The notes: generated by a model from the letters alone, not told the origin. DNA of 64,000 nucleotides from Casuarius casuarius (GCA_003342895.1 PTFA01000005.1:5375327-5439326), one strand, 5' to 3'. Shown: positions 36,801 to 51,800, counted from the first letter of the stretch. Numbers and translations are program-made.

Positions 36801-39800
36801 CCTGTACAAACACAGGCAAACACGTATTTTGCCCAATGCTTCTGCCAAACAAAGCAGCATACACAGCTGGTCCATGGGTCTTTGAAAGTTGTGCATCTGG
36901 CTTCTCAACGATCCCTGCTCTGCCACTGGAAACTTCCCAAAGTCTTGGCTTGGGAGCCATTGCACTCCCTGAGAAAGGGAATGAAGACCAATGCGCAGAA
37001 TTGCAGGACACTAGCATGGCTGACTCTTCATGCAGAAAGCTGGCATGGGATCACTAAGCAACAGTATCTGTAGAAGACAGCTGGGGCCAAGAGATCACAA
37101 TGAATGCCCAAGATATGCCCCTAAGAAATAAACAAACAAAATTTTAAGAATGACAGACTTCCTCACCTCATCTGCTCTGCGGAGAAGTCCAGTTATGACC
37201 TAAAGAAAAAAAAAAGACACTAAAAAAAAAGCAGAAATGCTCAGCTTTGAGAATTTTGTTTTATAGTTACAGTAGAAAGCTACGAAAATCATACATAATT
37301 TGCTCTTCAGAAAAGACTTATGAAGAATCTACTCTTTTATGGAATGTGCTGTTTGTTGTTGCTTACATGAGAAAGGACACACATTCAGTGCGCTAAAATG
37401 ATGGAAATGGCAGGGTTCTGAGTGTACAGGCCCCAAAACCAACGCCAGCATAAACATTTTAACACTGAATAGACCCAGATGGCTCTGCATAATGCAACAA
37501 TAGCATTGCTCAGCATGCAATTAACAGTAATCAATTCTAAGGCCAGGAGAAACCTGCAGATATACTTCGACCACTTTCTCTTAAGGCCATTGCATTTCAT
37601 TTAGCCATTCCCTTACGAAGACAGTAGTTAGCATTTCTGGAGATGCTTTAATAAAATACAGCCTGTCTCAAAAGAGAGACTATGCCCCTAGTTCTGCTGG
37701 TAGTTTGCTCCTATGATTAACTGTCCTGATGATAGCCATACTATAGCACATACCACGCTTTACCATGCTTTATCATTCCCATGCTTTATCATTATCATAA
37801 TTTAAAGATTATGTNACTCCCTCCCACTTAGCAAAACATGCATTCCTCCTGGGGTGTACGGAGAGGCTAGGAATTAACTTTGAAAATTAAACCATTACAG
37901 CTACATCACATAGAAAGAAAAAGTTGGAAACATGTCTCCCCAGGCAACTTTCGTGTTCTAAAATAAAATTCTGGAAGGCAGTTATGTCAAACACTCTTGC
38001 GCTCTCTCTCTCTTTCCTCCCACGGTCACTTTTAGGCTAATAGCAACTAGCAGAGTTTTCTTATCTCCAGAAAATTATAGCATTGACTGAAAAAACAGAT
38101 GCTAAAATGGACAAGTCACCAGTGAGAACTGCTGTGATGTTGTCACATTACACAGACTCAATCTTCTCACCCTCAGCCTATGACTCTCAACAAACCAGCA
38201 CAGAGCTCCTGCAGTACCTCTTGCACTGTGCCATCCCCTCCTGCAATAATGATCAGATCTGTATTTTCCATCAGTTCCAGCAGCTTTTTTGCTTGTCCTT
38301 CATAATCAGTCTGAAGAAACAGAAACCGAAACATAAGAATTCAGGTGACCATTTCTAGGATTTCTCTTCTATAGAAAGAAAAGAGCGATCTAACCATTTA
38401 CTCAATACTAGTTCTCATATAGTACATAGTACTGTACACGTCTTGCATTATATTCACTGAAATCTCTTCTGCTTATGAAGCAAGTCTACTGCTTAATAGA
38501 ACATAAACAAGCAAGCATACACACACGCAAAGCATAAATGGAATATCACAGTAAGCCTCATTCAGTAGATTTAGCATATCCCAGCAATAATCAAATTTTC
38601 AGGCACTTTTACATTTAAACAAAGCACAAGCAAACACTGGCATGCTCTTGCAGTTAAAATCCTATCATCTTTAGCAGCCAAAGTGGTTCTGATCATGGTT
38701 TTGTCTCCTCTGAAAGGCAGAATCAGATGTAGAAAAGGTTGCTGCCCAACGGCAGGTTAGGAAAGCCCGTAGTTGCAGTGAAGACTGCACTGACTTGCCA
38801 AATCATCAAAACTATTTTCTGCAAAACCAATCTTTTTTCAGGGACATCTCAGTTACTGGCCCAGTCCTGTTTTGCTAACTTGCCAGGTCTGAAGTTACAA
38901 AGTGTCAGTTCTAAGTTTTCAAGAATAAATTTTTCTCTTAGGCTGAGACTAAATATTTTTAATGAACAGAGAAACACATTAATAAAAACAGGAGTTTAAC
39001 ACTAAACAAAGCCTTACCAAAAAGATTCCAAGACAGAAAGATTTTTATAACAGTACTTTATTTCCAGAACATAATGACTACTAAGCAATCAACATATCAC
39101 AGCCTCAAAAACCTTCTAAGAGATCAGAGTCCCTTCATGTTTACTTTTTCTTTTCTTTCCAAGGAAAATATCTCTGCAAATTCACACCATTTACAGCTCA
39201 AGTTCTGCTTTCCTGATGGGAATGTTAAATTATTTGGGGATATGCGGAAATATTTTTAATGTGAAAATAAAAGTTTGTTTATTATTAATCTGAAGAGTCC
39301 CACTGCATGTCCGAGTTCTTCACTTCTGAATTCAGTAAGCTCAAGAAGAATTGACAATTTCAACAGCAATGGGCATGCACCAGCAGCTAGCACCCAAATA
39401 TCTAGAGATAACCCTTTCAAATATCAGTTACAGAAGAGCTGCCATAAACACACACATACTGTTTTAGCTGAAATTTAAAATTCAGTACACAGTCTCTGAA
39501 TTAACTGTCAATTAAAAGAAAAATATTAAGTACCCGTTTAAATTTCAATATTTATTTCCTCCCACCAGATGCCTACAGACAACTGAGATTTTCAAATGCA
39601 TCCAAAATTCCTTTCTCCAAGAAGAGAAAGCATAGCAGACTATATACATACATGTATGTATGTATGTATAGCAGACTATATACATACATCTATGTATGTA
39701 TGTATAACAGAATCTATCAGTTCTTACCTTAACCACAGTTACATCCAAGCCAGATAAGTGCAAAATTGGAGCAGCATTCTTTTCAAAAAGAGTCCTGGCT

Positions 39801-42800
39801 TTGCTAGAAGAAATAGAGGAAAAACTATTTCATCAGTCTGGTGGCTAAAAAATTAAAAAGGAAAGAAACAAATGAATAACAAGAAGAAATCTAGTTAAGA
39901 AAAGAACATACAATTTACATAATAAGTCACTCAGCCTGTCAGTCAGGAGAGATGAGATTTGTTTTGGTTCAAATGTATTAATTTTCTAGACTCATACTTC
40001 AGATATGTCAGCTTTTGTTCCAGTTTTAATAAATGCAGAAGAGGTTATCTAGCCTTCTCCAAAAATAATTTTAAAAAATCAAAACAAGATCTCCAGAAAG
40101 AAATTTATTAGAAAATTAATGAGTTACAGAGCACCAGGCTTTAAAACCACAAAGAAGGCCAATCTAGGTTTTCAGAAAGAATTAAAAAAAAAAAAATACT
40201 TTTACATATTATTAAGTAAGTTCAGAACCAAAATTTTACCTGACCTTCTTTTAAAGGACTCACACTTTTATGCCTGTAACTGCATACTAAAATAATGATG
40301 CCATTAATTATAAATTACTTGCAACAAGCAGAAACATGAGACTAAAAGACAGAGACTTTAATTTATTAGCTCTATACATTTTTCATCCATGGGTGTTTTG
40401 AACAAAACATTTAAGTCCATGCATTTCCATGTCAGATAAATCATCCCTCTGATATTGCTACTGAACCCCCACAGAGATACAACCGATAAGGGGTTTGGCT
40501 GATCAGCAGAAACAGACAGGTATCATATCTGCGATGACTGTTTTTCTGCTAATAAGTACACAAAAAAGGCAGGCAACCTTTCCCAGCAGTTTTGTCCTGG
40601 GCCCATATTTAGCCTCTCAGTTTGCAGGCACATCCCTTTCAAAGGCAGGTTCCCACAAAAATAAGATCACTGTTGGCTAACTTCAACCCTTGAGGAAATC
40701 ACGGTCATACCCTATTTCTATAGCCTTTGAGGAGGAAAACAGGAGGAAAACAGGTGTCACACAGAAAAGCAGTGACAAAGGTCCTAACACAGGATAAAAG
40801 AAAACTTAAAAAAAAAAAAGATTTGGAACTCATTCTTTCGACTCAAGCATCCACTTCTATTTCTCAACCCAGTATTTTCTGGTCAATTAAATTTTGTAAT
40901 AGTTCTATAGTACCAGCTTGGCATCAGAGGAAGGCAAAAAATGAGCTAAAAAGTTTGCCTTTTTTTTATAGTGAATGGCAGATTAGAAATACAGAAAAGA
41001 GTGTCTCACATAGAAGTGTAGGGGAAGAGGGATTTTACCCTTTGCAAGCTGCTGGGTTCAGAAACACTGTTGCCTTCTTCACTGGCATATTGGAAGGAAT
41101 CAGCTGGTTGCCAAAAGTCTGAGAGAAAAAGAAGAGCAAGTTAAGTTTTCTCTTCTAAGCATGTTGGTAAAACACTTCAAAATAATGAATCCTCACAAAT
41201 GTCAGTGGGCTTTAATCCTCATGACAATCAAATGACTTCCATCTCCCCTCATTGTACAGGTCTCCTGTTCAGGGATCATTACACTGAGCAACAGCTAATA
41301 TAATTGTCAAAAGGAATCTCGACCTCATCTTTATGATCTCACCACCATTTCTTTTATGTCAGCCCCTAACTTTCTGCCATGGGCAGAGATCGAGGAAACT
41401 ATCCTTGATTCTAGGTTACTTGATTTTCCTTCCGTATGTAATTCTGATACACCTGCCTCTCACCTTATTTGGGCATCTTTTTCCACATCTGCCCTTCATT
41501 TCTTATCTCTCTTTTCTCCATTTTTGTATTTTCTACGCTTATGTTTGAAGACAAGAAAGAACCATCACCAGAGAATTTGCCCTGACCAATAAGCAAGCTC
41601 ACTGTTTCTCCAATACTTTTTCTTCCTACTGTTTCCCTAAAACAATTACAGAATTCCTCTTTGACATCTAATCCAATTTTGAATTGGTGCCTTTTAAGCT
41701 ATTTGGGAATTACTTCATGCAGCCTCTTGGACATTCTAGCAATTTTTACCCATTTCCATAGCTTTTCAGCACAGAAAGAGGCAAGAAAAGGCAAGGCTTC
41801 CACACAGTACTTTCCTCTCTATAAACCCCTTTTACCTCACCTAAAGGCATCTTCACTACCACACCAAATCAACCTGTTTTTATGATGTATTCAGAAGTAC
41901 CATACAGAAGCCCCCAAAATAAAGCAGGGTCAAGAGACGACTGCACTAAACACAAGACAAAGACAACTGTCTGTCTTCTTTTCCCTTTATCTTGAAAGCT
42001 AATCCTCTGGCATGAATTTTCATATTGAGGAATGTGGACACTGTACACAAAGCACATTAGATTCTAGTGATCACTGGTTGTTCAAAGCTGAGATTAATTC
42101 CAGTTGACACTTTGCTGAGGAAACCTCTATTAAAAGAAGTGTGCAGCTGGATATGTAGCTTAAAACATTCAAATTTCTTCTTCAAGGAAAGAAAGAGGAT
42201 GAGAAAAGCTGCTGAGGGCAAAAGAATGGTCAAAGAAAGAGGAAGAAATCAACAGCTCTTTAACTTNAGTCAAAAAACAGCTGAAAAAAACCTACCAATT
42301 TATTTTATTGCAATTGGTGAGGAGGGAGAATTAGGAAACATGGAGACTTCATTAATACTCCTCTGGCATGTTACAGCTGGTAGACACAATTAAATACTCA
42401 CTTGGGGGGTACGATGTGATGTATTTGCTTACTCTAAACAAACAACCTAACAAGGCTCATACTCATAAATTGTTTATGACATAATGACATAATCATTTCT
42501 TTATGATATATATTTAGGTATTTATGTTATATATGGGGGTATTTCTAAAGCAAATTCTAATTTTTAAGACTGGAAATTTTAAAAATGCACCATTTTAGAA
42601 GTTGTTTTAATAATTTTTCTAATGTTCAGATAGAACTTCTGTATTTCATTTTGTGCCCATTGCCTCTCATCCTGTCCTGGACACCACTGAAAAGAGTCTG
42701 GCTCTGTCTTCTTTACACCCTCCCTTCAGATACTTATACACATTGATAAAATCTCCCTGAGCAAACAGATACTGAGGTACTAACTGTCATTTATCAGCGA

Positions 42801-45800
42801 TATAAAAAACTTCTATCACCTCATTATCTAAGCAATGAAAACGAATATAGAAAACACAAAAATCAAGAACAACTGATATTATCAATTGGAATTTCATCTG
42901 ACTCCGAAGGTATGATTTACGAAAATGGGATTTTCAGAAAAAGGTTTTTCTTTTCCTTCCATGAGACTTGAGCTTTGTTATACCAATCCTGGGAAGAAGC
43001 TCCACAGCCCAGAGCAAGTTGCTGCGAACACCCTTCCCCTCAACATCTGGCAGGCTAAAATTGGGATTTTTCAGGTGCACCACAGTTACAAAGCAGGGCA
43101 ATCTCAAGCAAGGTTCTTTAATGAAAAAAATAATTTTCACCATTTGTTTTAGGACCTAGTACATAGTAGTGATGGGAGCAATATCACATCTGCAAAACCT
43201 CTAAGTTCTGGCATGGAGAAACAGGTTTAGAATAAGATTTATTTGCAGGAGGCAGACTCTTAGAAAGACTCTGGAAAGACTCTTAAAATCCTACACCACA
43301 ACACACCAATGAGGTAATCAGAGCAGGTTAAAGTATCTGTGCTATGATGTAATCCATGAGCAGCAGCACTTGCACCAATGAAAGAATGCTTAAGGGAAAG
43401 ATTTCTTTATGGGAATATTACAGTACGGAAATTTGCCCACTGCTTGTTGCCCATGAAGACCACAAACTACAAAAAGCAATAGCTGGTATCCTCAGAGAAC
43501 AACTAGCCTCCCTCTCTCAGAACACTAGTTTTCTTGCCAGTGATCACAGACTGAATGATCTCCATTTAGTTCCCAGTGCATGGGTCTCAAAAATGCTAGG
43601 CCAGTCTTCATGCTTAGTATCTTTGATAAAGGCACTCTAGATTGAAGGGATAAGGGCAAGGTCTCTCCAGCTGAGCACTAACGTNAAGCCGCTTGCACTG
43701 CCTTTGCCCAGACTGCATCCGTCGTGGTGGATCTGAGATTTCAATCTTCTGTCACATCAACAAATCACCTTTAAACCAGAACTTTACAGGCACAGAGTTA
43801 TTAAATCTGCAGAACTGGAGGACTGAGTAGCTAGAGCAGTAACTAAGATTACCCTAATGATGCCATTGCACTGCCCATGGCAGGAGCAGAGCCAGGGCAT
43901 TATAGGTAGAGTACCCCAGCTGGTGGCTGGCGGCATTGTCCACCGGTTGGCACTTTAGCAAAAGAACACAGATGGCATCATTATAAGGCTTGTCACGTAG
44001 AGAGGGCCTGCTGGGAAAATCTCAGGAGCCCTGCACAACCAAGATAAGAGGGGGGTTTTAATCTAATTTTATCACTTTAAATGGTATTACCTGGGCTTCT
44101 TGGCATGCAGCTCTTCGTAGCAGGTTATCACTATGAAGCAAGACAAAATAGAGAGTGGACATTAGGTAGAATAAGTTTAAAACAATTTGCTCATTTTCCA
44201 AAAATAGGTGCATATCCTTCTTATATATGCTTTGACAGCCCTGAGATTAAAAAAAAAAAAAAAAAGTTAGACCTATTTAACATATTTTTAAGGCTAAAGC
44301 ACACCCATTTAAGCATACATGCATAAAATTTTTCAGCATGTGCATACAAACACCCTTTATACTGTAAAGTAGAAAACAGACCAGTGTTCCAAGTGTGCTA
44401 AGATTACATAAGCTATGAGACACTGTATAACTGTAACCTTTTTAAAATCACCACATAACTGTACTCAAGATCTAAGCTTTTTTTTTTTTTTAAATGTTAA
44501 AACTGCCTGTTATTTACGCTGAAGCTACTTACCATTCTAGCAACATAGAAGGGATTCAGAGTAGCCTTAAGTGTAACTTATATGGACTTAAATCTCTGCA
44601 TGTTATAAATGTGAGCTCCCTTCTCCATTGGTTTGTGAGCTGAACTGAAGTTAACACAGCACCTACCACCCCCCTAGGTCTGAAGATGGCGTAAAGCAGT
44701 AACTCAGAGAGGTGAGAATCACTCAACTCACCTCGGTTAAGTTTAAAAGTAAACAAGAAAATACCAGTATTAGAGATGCTACTGAATATCATTAAAAAAA
44801 CCCCAAAACATTCCAGACTACTATTTGTGCTTGTCACTGCTGAGGTACAGCATTAGCAAGGCAACAGGAAGGGCACAGTTGGCAAGTCAACTGGAGATAG
44901 CGCTACTGAGCAAGAATCAAAATTCAGTTCTTTCTCAGACCAAAAGAAGTCCTACTGAGTCTCACAGACAAGAAAAGGAGTGCTATTCTGCAGTGCCAAA
45001 AGTTTCACCTGTCCTCTAATGACCACAGCCACTTCCCCCTCCTTGCTAAAATTGAAAAACAATCCGTTAACCTTCCCTTGGCAATTCCTGGCAAGACAGT
45101 ATATTACTGTCACAAAAATCTTCAGTACAATAATAAAAAAAAAAAGTATAGTCAGCATAATATACACCAAAATTAATACAACAATGAAAATCAACTGACT
45201 AGGAAAGCAGCACACCTCTGCCACAAACTTTGGTTCATCAGGCCAAATTCTGCCATCGAAATGGCAGAACAGAAGGCAAGGCCCTGGTCAGAATTTTTGG
45301 ATGGAAACAGGGATGAAATCCGTTCAACTCCACAAGCTTACACTATTCATCTACCACTGGAACTACATAAGCGGCTCTTTTTGACATCACCAAAAGATGC
45401 TACAATGTCCCAAAAAGAAAAGTAGAGTGACTTCAGGCAAGGAACAAAGTTGAGTACTGAAAAAATAACTCTATAGCTAAAGAGCAACAGAAGTATTCTT
45501 AGTAACCATAAAAAGACAAAAGGAAGAATTTGAGCATGGAAAAAGAAAATATGTAAACGATCCATCACCAGGATAGCACATAATTGCAGTGTTTAAAAAA
45601 AAATTCTGGAGACATAAGCATGCCTTTAACTAATACTTGCTCTTTAAAACTTCTGTAATAAGTTATTTGTATTAAGAACCAGAAATACTACTTACAGGAG
45701 AAGCAGGTGTTTTTAATTGCAGTAATTTTAGGAAAGAGTACTAGTTAAAATAACTCTCCTTATGAAAAGGTTTGCATATCAAGCTAGGAAAAATTCCCAC

Positions 45801-48800
45801 AGCTAATTCCAGTTCAATCAGGGCAGCATTACAGGCTAAGAAGCCCACACTGAAACGCTGATTATAAATTCTTATATAGCGACCATTATTNCCCCCCCCC
45901 GCTTCATGACTACATGTCGACAGAGCAAATGCTCAACAATTGCAATTTTGACATATAAAGCTGAATTATTATGGGGTATCAAAAAACCCACTTCACTATC
46001 AATTGATGGCTGCACAGGACCACAGCTGTTGCATATGAGAATTGCTGTCCTAACCCTAACTACTTTTAGCCAAATCCACATTATTTGTTTTTTCCACATT
46101 GATGGTATTTTGTTCAGAGATCAAACTGGGTCACACTGTCAGCCAGCTATGCCTTCATGGAACCTGCAACCTTATGCTCTAGTGCTAATCACTTTTAAAA
46201 TTGAGTCCAGTGCAACTTTTCAACTGCAAGCAAAAGATCCTGTGCTGTCTGCCCCAGCCTGCAAAGATACTCAATGCAACAGTCAAGGATGCAAGCTTGA
46301 TTCAACTCAGTGGAGTGTTAACCATAAAAACAAGGCTTGATAGTTTAGAGGTCACATTCAACTTATTTTCTCCTGCACTGAAGCACTTAGAGAAAGAAGG
46401 AAGTCCACTCTGAGGCATTTCATTCTGCTGTCAAAAGGAAAGGTTTAGGTTCTTAGACTAGAAGAATCACACATAGTCCAGTAATTTATAGACAATTTGC
46501 TTCTCTCTCCAATAAAATACCATGCACAGAATCCCAGGCCATCCTAGCCACACTCACAGGCTTCCCACTGATTCAATAGGACATATATTTTTTTAAATTC
46601 AGTTTAAGGATTTCAGATAAGAGGAAAACTTTCTTTCTTAACACAGTACTTAAATGGTCAACTATCTTCACCCTTAAGGGGAAAAAAAAAAAAAAAAGCA
46701 GAAATATGCATACAGGTGAGAACTGTATTACACTCCTCCTGTATTGCAATTCTTGCCTTTGTTCATCTTGTGTGGTTGACCTGGAATCCCACAAGTGAGT
46801 TTGGAAGGCCTCCACAGGTCAAACTAATTATTAAATACAGCTACAAAAATATTAAAAACAAAGAGTAACTTTTTTAGTCTTCTGTCTCAGTATGTATTTG
46901 ATTATCTAAATATGTCTGCTTACCAGCTCCAAGAGTAAAAGAGACTTTAATGAGAAACATAAAATTTTTTCTATTTTGGGTTTTTTTTGTTGTTGTTTTT
47001 GACTAGCACTACAGAGTAACAAAGCAGTATCAATAACACTCCAACACATGAAGATTTCTTATGACTAGCATCATATCCACAGCAAACCAAAAATGAGTTC
47101 TTACTTTACATTTCCCTTATGGGCTTATAGACACAACTTATGCCTTAAAGCAAACCAGATGTGCAATACAGCGTCTACCAATCCAGGCTGTTTTCCTGCT
47201 GTCAGAATCAACCATTAAACAGCTTACAACGGAGCTGACTTGCCTAAGCAGAAAAAATTGGGAGGCAGAAGAAAGAAGTGGGGTATGAGAAAAAGAGGAT
47301 GTCCCAAGCCGAACCAACTGACAGAACTTGAACTGATTCAGCAAAGATTTTGGGCAGTCTTGCAGGGTCTGCAGCCACCACGGCACAGAGCCCTCGGAGA
47401 ACAGAGCAGGAAGGTACTTTGTACTAAGAACGCACACTGGACAATCATTTAGCCACCTCAATAAGTGTGTTGCAGTTATTCTTCTCTCTATTGAAATGAA
47501 AGTGTTCTGATCCTAAGTTCTTCCCATCTTCTTTACTCAAGCTGAAGAAACACACAGGGGTCTGTAAACATTTCACGCATGAAAGCTGCCTGAAGGCCCA
47601 GATCCTGTAGAACAACTCAACAGCAAACACAGCCAAAGTAAGGAAAGAACACAGAACGAAAGAGCAAGCAACTGTCCAGAACTCATCACGCAGCAGCTAT
47701 ACCAGCACACACAGGGCTGTTACAGTCCCGTATCCGTAAGAACTGTTGAACTGTGGCTGTTCTGATTCATGTCTTCAACATCTCTAGCACACGACTGGTA
47801 ACCACTGCTCCTGTCATAGATGTTTTCAGCCCAAATTGGGAATTAACACTGTTGCACATGAACAGAGATCTGCACAATTTAGTACATATGCTCCTCCAGC
47901 TGAGAGTGCACCCTCTGCACAAGTGCCAGCAGAGGCCAGGGCTGAAAGGGTGGTTCCCATGAAGAAAGGTCAGCCACGGCAGCAATGAAGTCAACAAGCA
48001 GAAAACAGCAAACTCGAACTGAAAAAGCTCTTTGAGGCCCATGGCAGCAGCAAGAGTCAGCCCACATCTTAAAGCCAACCAAAGCAGGTCCCCTAAAAGT
48101 GGCCATACTACAAATGCAGAGAGAAGTTCAGGTGTGAGGTCCCATTCACAAAAGGGTTATCAGAATTAAATCTAAGACTACCAAGTACATCCAAGCAACA
48201 AGAAGCCTAAAAGTACTCAAGTTCAGCGTCTGGATCAAAACACACTGCTTTGTGAACATACAGGAGGGGAGCTTGACCAAAGCTGTGCGCACAGTACCAG
48301 CTCTTGAGAGCTATAACAGAACTCCTAAAAGAGAGTTTATACTATCAAAGAGAATTTTGACTGCTTCCAATATAGCAAGACCACTCTTTGCTTGATATAA
48401 GCATTTATTTCCAGCTTGATTTTGGAAAGACATGAAAGTCAAATCTTAGTTTGCATCAGCTTTCTCCAAGACTTAGAATCTATGCTCAACATTTTTGATG
48501 AAATTAATAATAAAAAGTCAGTCACTCAGGAAGAGGTATGCAGAAAGGTGATGAACTGAGTTATCAGCTGGCAAACAGATAGAGACTAGCAATCAAATTA
48601 CAGATAACAATGCCACTCAGATTACTGGCACAGAGTCAAAGGCCCCTAAGCCTTTCCAGTATTTTCTACGCAGAAAGTCAACACTTTAATACACATAGAG
48701 TTAAGCTAAATATCTGAGGGGTCCGCTGCCTCCATACAACATAACAGTCCCCATCCTGACACGGAGATGATTAGCTAATCAACGGTACAACTGTAACGGT

Positions 48801-51800
48801 CTGGACAAGTCTGACAATCAGGTTAGCAGATGTTCAGCACACTGGAGAAGACTAAATTTCTGCTGATTTGACATAGCTGGTGTCTCACTGCACCATCTGT
48901 ACATATAAACAGTAACAATAGCTCTTTTCAGGAGGGATGATCCAGGACACGAGCTGAGAAGGTGAGAGGAGCTTCAAAAGCCCTAAAATTTGGTGGAAGT
49001 TTTCAAACAATAATGATATCTTCTTGCTATTTTCTTTGTCAATTAAGTAACATTTGAAGAAAAGAGTGAATTTGAATTTTATACTATAACTACTTATACC
49101 AATTAAGTCAATGAGCACCACCAGCTACCCAAAAGGAACACAGCCAATATTAAGTGGCATGCCCTTTTTTCATCCTACTAGAAAATAAAGACTCCCAAAA
49201 AACAAAACAAGCTTATTACTTTATTTGTAATTACTCTCCTGTAAATATGTATGTGACTTCAAACTGAATTATGATATGTAATTATATATACAATTATACT
49301 GTGTATAAGCATGTATCTGCATACTCTCTAAGCTTTGATCTAGTATATTGAATTCAGCCTCCCTCAAACTTGCAGTATGATATGCTAGACTAAATTGATG
49401 CTAATACATGAATTCATGTAATCCAGAGAAATTAAAGGGAGACAACCTCACATGCGACAACACTGAGTTCTCCTTTTACTTTTCCACCACTACAAGGCTA
49501 TTCTCTAACCCGAATGCAGGAACTGAGATATTTTAAGCATGTTATTTCATGAGAAACAGAGGAGATTTAAGGTTTACCAAGGTTTTGTAAGAATAGGAAT
49601 AGGGTTTTAGTTAACAGTAGTTCAACCAGACATAATGCCTATTACTGCACACGTCAGCTTATATACGAAAAACTTCTGCCACTTCCAGAACTATGTCTCT
49701 TTTGAAGAGGCACGTCCCGTTACATTACATATTTAGAATACCTGAATCACAAAGAGGGGGATGGGGAAATCAACACAAGGTTTCCTCTTTATTCTTCCCC
49801 TCACCCCCCAAAAACCTTATTTTCAAATCAGTCAGTATTTGAACAAACGCCTCCAAAGATGGAAGACTAGTACACTGATGACAGTGTAACCCAGTGCAGC
49901 CTGTGATACGACTGGAGGGGGACACCTGGGTNCATTTTGCAAGGGGGAAGAGAGACACAGGGAACAAATGTGGAGAAGGTAACATTCTCCTTGTCCAGAT
50001 TTGTCCATGTAGCATTCTCCAAAGTCATAAGGAAGTACTCAAGAACTCTTCTGTCCCTTTGGACTTGTAGAGGTTGACTTCAGAAGAGCTGCCTTTTATT
50101 TGCAGGAGAGGTTGTTATTTCCAGTATCTCCACTTGATGCAAGCATCATAGCTTCTGCATCCAAAACAAGCATGAACCTTGAGAAGCCAAAAAAGCTAAA
50201 TGATCTTCTCCTTGAAAGAAAAATATGTTAGAAAATCCACCAGGATGGAAAAGCCAAGGGTGGGGAGAAATCTTTCTTCAGCTGCAAAGGAATGAGCAAC
50301 ACCTCAAACAGCTAATTCCAGGAAGTCAGAGGTTAATCTGAATTGATGCCATGCTAAAGTGAGGCCCTTCGTCATAAACTCCAGCAATTCCAGAAACCAA
50401 AGCACAAGACTTCACTAAACCTTTAATCTGTTCTAAAAGGACAAATATAAGTCTAGTCAAGTATGCCTCATGCATAGTAATTTAGCCTCAGATGTCGATA
50501 ACAGCAAGCCTCACAGCCAACATGGCCTACGTATGGTTCCCTTATTAACCACTTCAAATGTTGCCTGCAGCAGTTAGTGCATGCGGCTAAAGGCATCTCT
50601 CATGCTGTCCAGCATAACTAGTACTTAAAAAAAGAAACTGGGGATGGGGGGGACACAGGAAAAAAAAGAAATCCACATTTGGAGGAAAACCAGAAGCTGC
50701 AGACAGGGATCCCTGTTCCCTGTTATCCAGCGGCCACAAGACAAAGCCATCTCTGTGCGCAGAGCAGCATACAGGGGCTGCTGAGACAACCTTTGTATTT
50801 TTGCACTCTTACCATCAGACTCTTCTGTTACTCCTCATTTTTCTACACCCTGGCAGAAAGAATCCTCCACAGAGATCAAGAAATGGCTAAACAGTTGTCG
50901 TTTTATACAAACAGTATTCAAACCTCTGAAAACAGTACTTTACAGCTGTGCTTCAGGTTACATCAAATTACACAGAGCAGTCTGTCATCACAGGATTTCT
51001 TACCTTGCATCTCCTCAGCATGGTAAGAAAATGCTGTGTTATCCTGTCTGGATAAAAGGCAAAACTTAAGAATGAGATGTGTAAACATTTTATTTTTTTA
51101 CTTCATTTTCTGGGTTAAAACATTGTGCCTACATTTGACACCAATAACCTCTGAGCACTTAAATTTAGATATCGAAAGTTCCCTTTTTTGTTTGTTTGTT
51201 TGCCTTTCATATTTTCCTCTTTATTCATTTTTGGGTTGACAGCATATCACCTGTGGTAAGTTTCACTTTCTCCTTGATCATTGACTCGTTTTCACTGGTC
51301 CTGCACAAAGGGAACTACACAGAAAGTGAACCCAGCTGAAACCAACAGTATATAAGCACATACATTTATAGAAAGAACAGACAAAAAGCAGAGACAAGTT
51401 ATGTCTGACGCTGCTCCTACGCCTCAAGTGACCATTCTACATACGCATGAGGAGCAGATTTAGTCTTTTCCTTAATGTGTTATTTCAGTAGCTCTACAGT
51501 ACCCAGGTCTGAAATTCACTTTGTTTGCTGCCATTAGTATCTGTGGCAACAGAAGACCAATAAAGAGGCAACTTACATAAGCAGGGTACATGGGAAGATC
51601 AGAGGATGCTCTGACCTGCCAGTCAGCCTCTTATATGAGTGCTACTGAACAACTTCTTCCTCCTTGTTTTATACATAAATTTTTGGCTGTTAAGTTTATT
51701 CTGGCTAAGAGGTATCTAGAATGATAGAACTTACTCAGATACATTTTGGTACTTTATCTGAATTTAAAGTTCAAGTCTTAAGAAGCAGAAGTGGACTGCA

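Larger units (their letters stand above)
33016..37166 (-). other. AGK introns 6 and 7 (33016-35073, 35169-37166)
   Basis: Noncoding DNA with an (AT)8 microsatellite at 33973-33988, T-rich tracts near 33058-33119, an A-run near 33747 and an N at 35009. No gene was recognised. Confidence 0.8.
37200..41038 (-). other. AGK introns 3-5 (37200-38217, 38311-39727, 39804-41038)
   Basis: Intron 5 has degenerate ~18-bp repeats of catgctttatcatt (about 37755-37800), an N at 37815 and (CT)6 near 38002. Intron 4 carries the palindromic 36-bp duplication. Intron 3 has only A-rich runs. No gene was recognised. Confidence 0.8.

Noticed and set aside
40727..41122. 131-codon plus-strand frame overlapping AGK exon 3
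   Set aside because: It is antisense to a real, conserved exon and shows no family similarity.
45906..46340. 144-codon plus-strand open frame in AGK intron 1
   Set aside because: No recognisable domain, Cys-rich random-looking composition, no supporting splice or promoter signals. Frames of this size are expected by chance in a window of this length.
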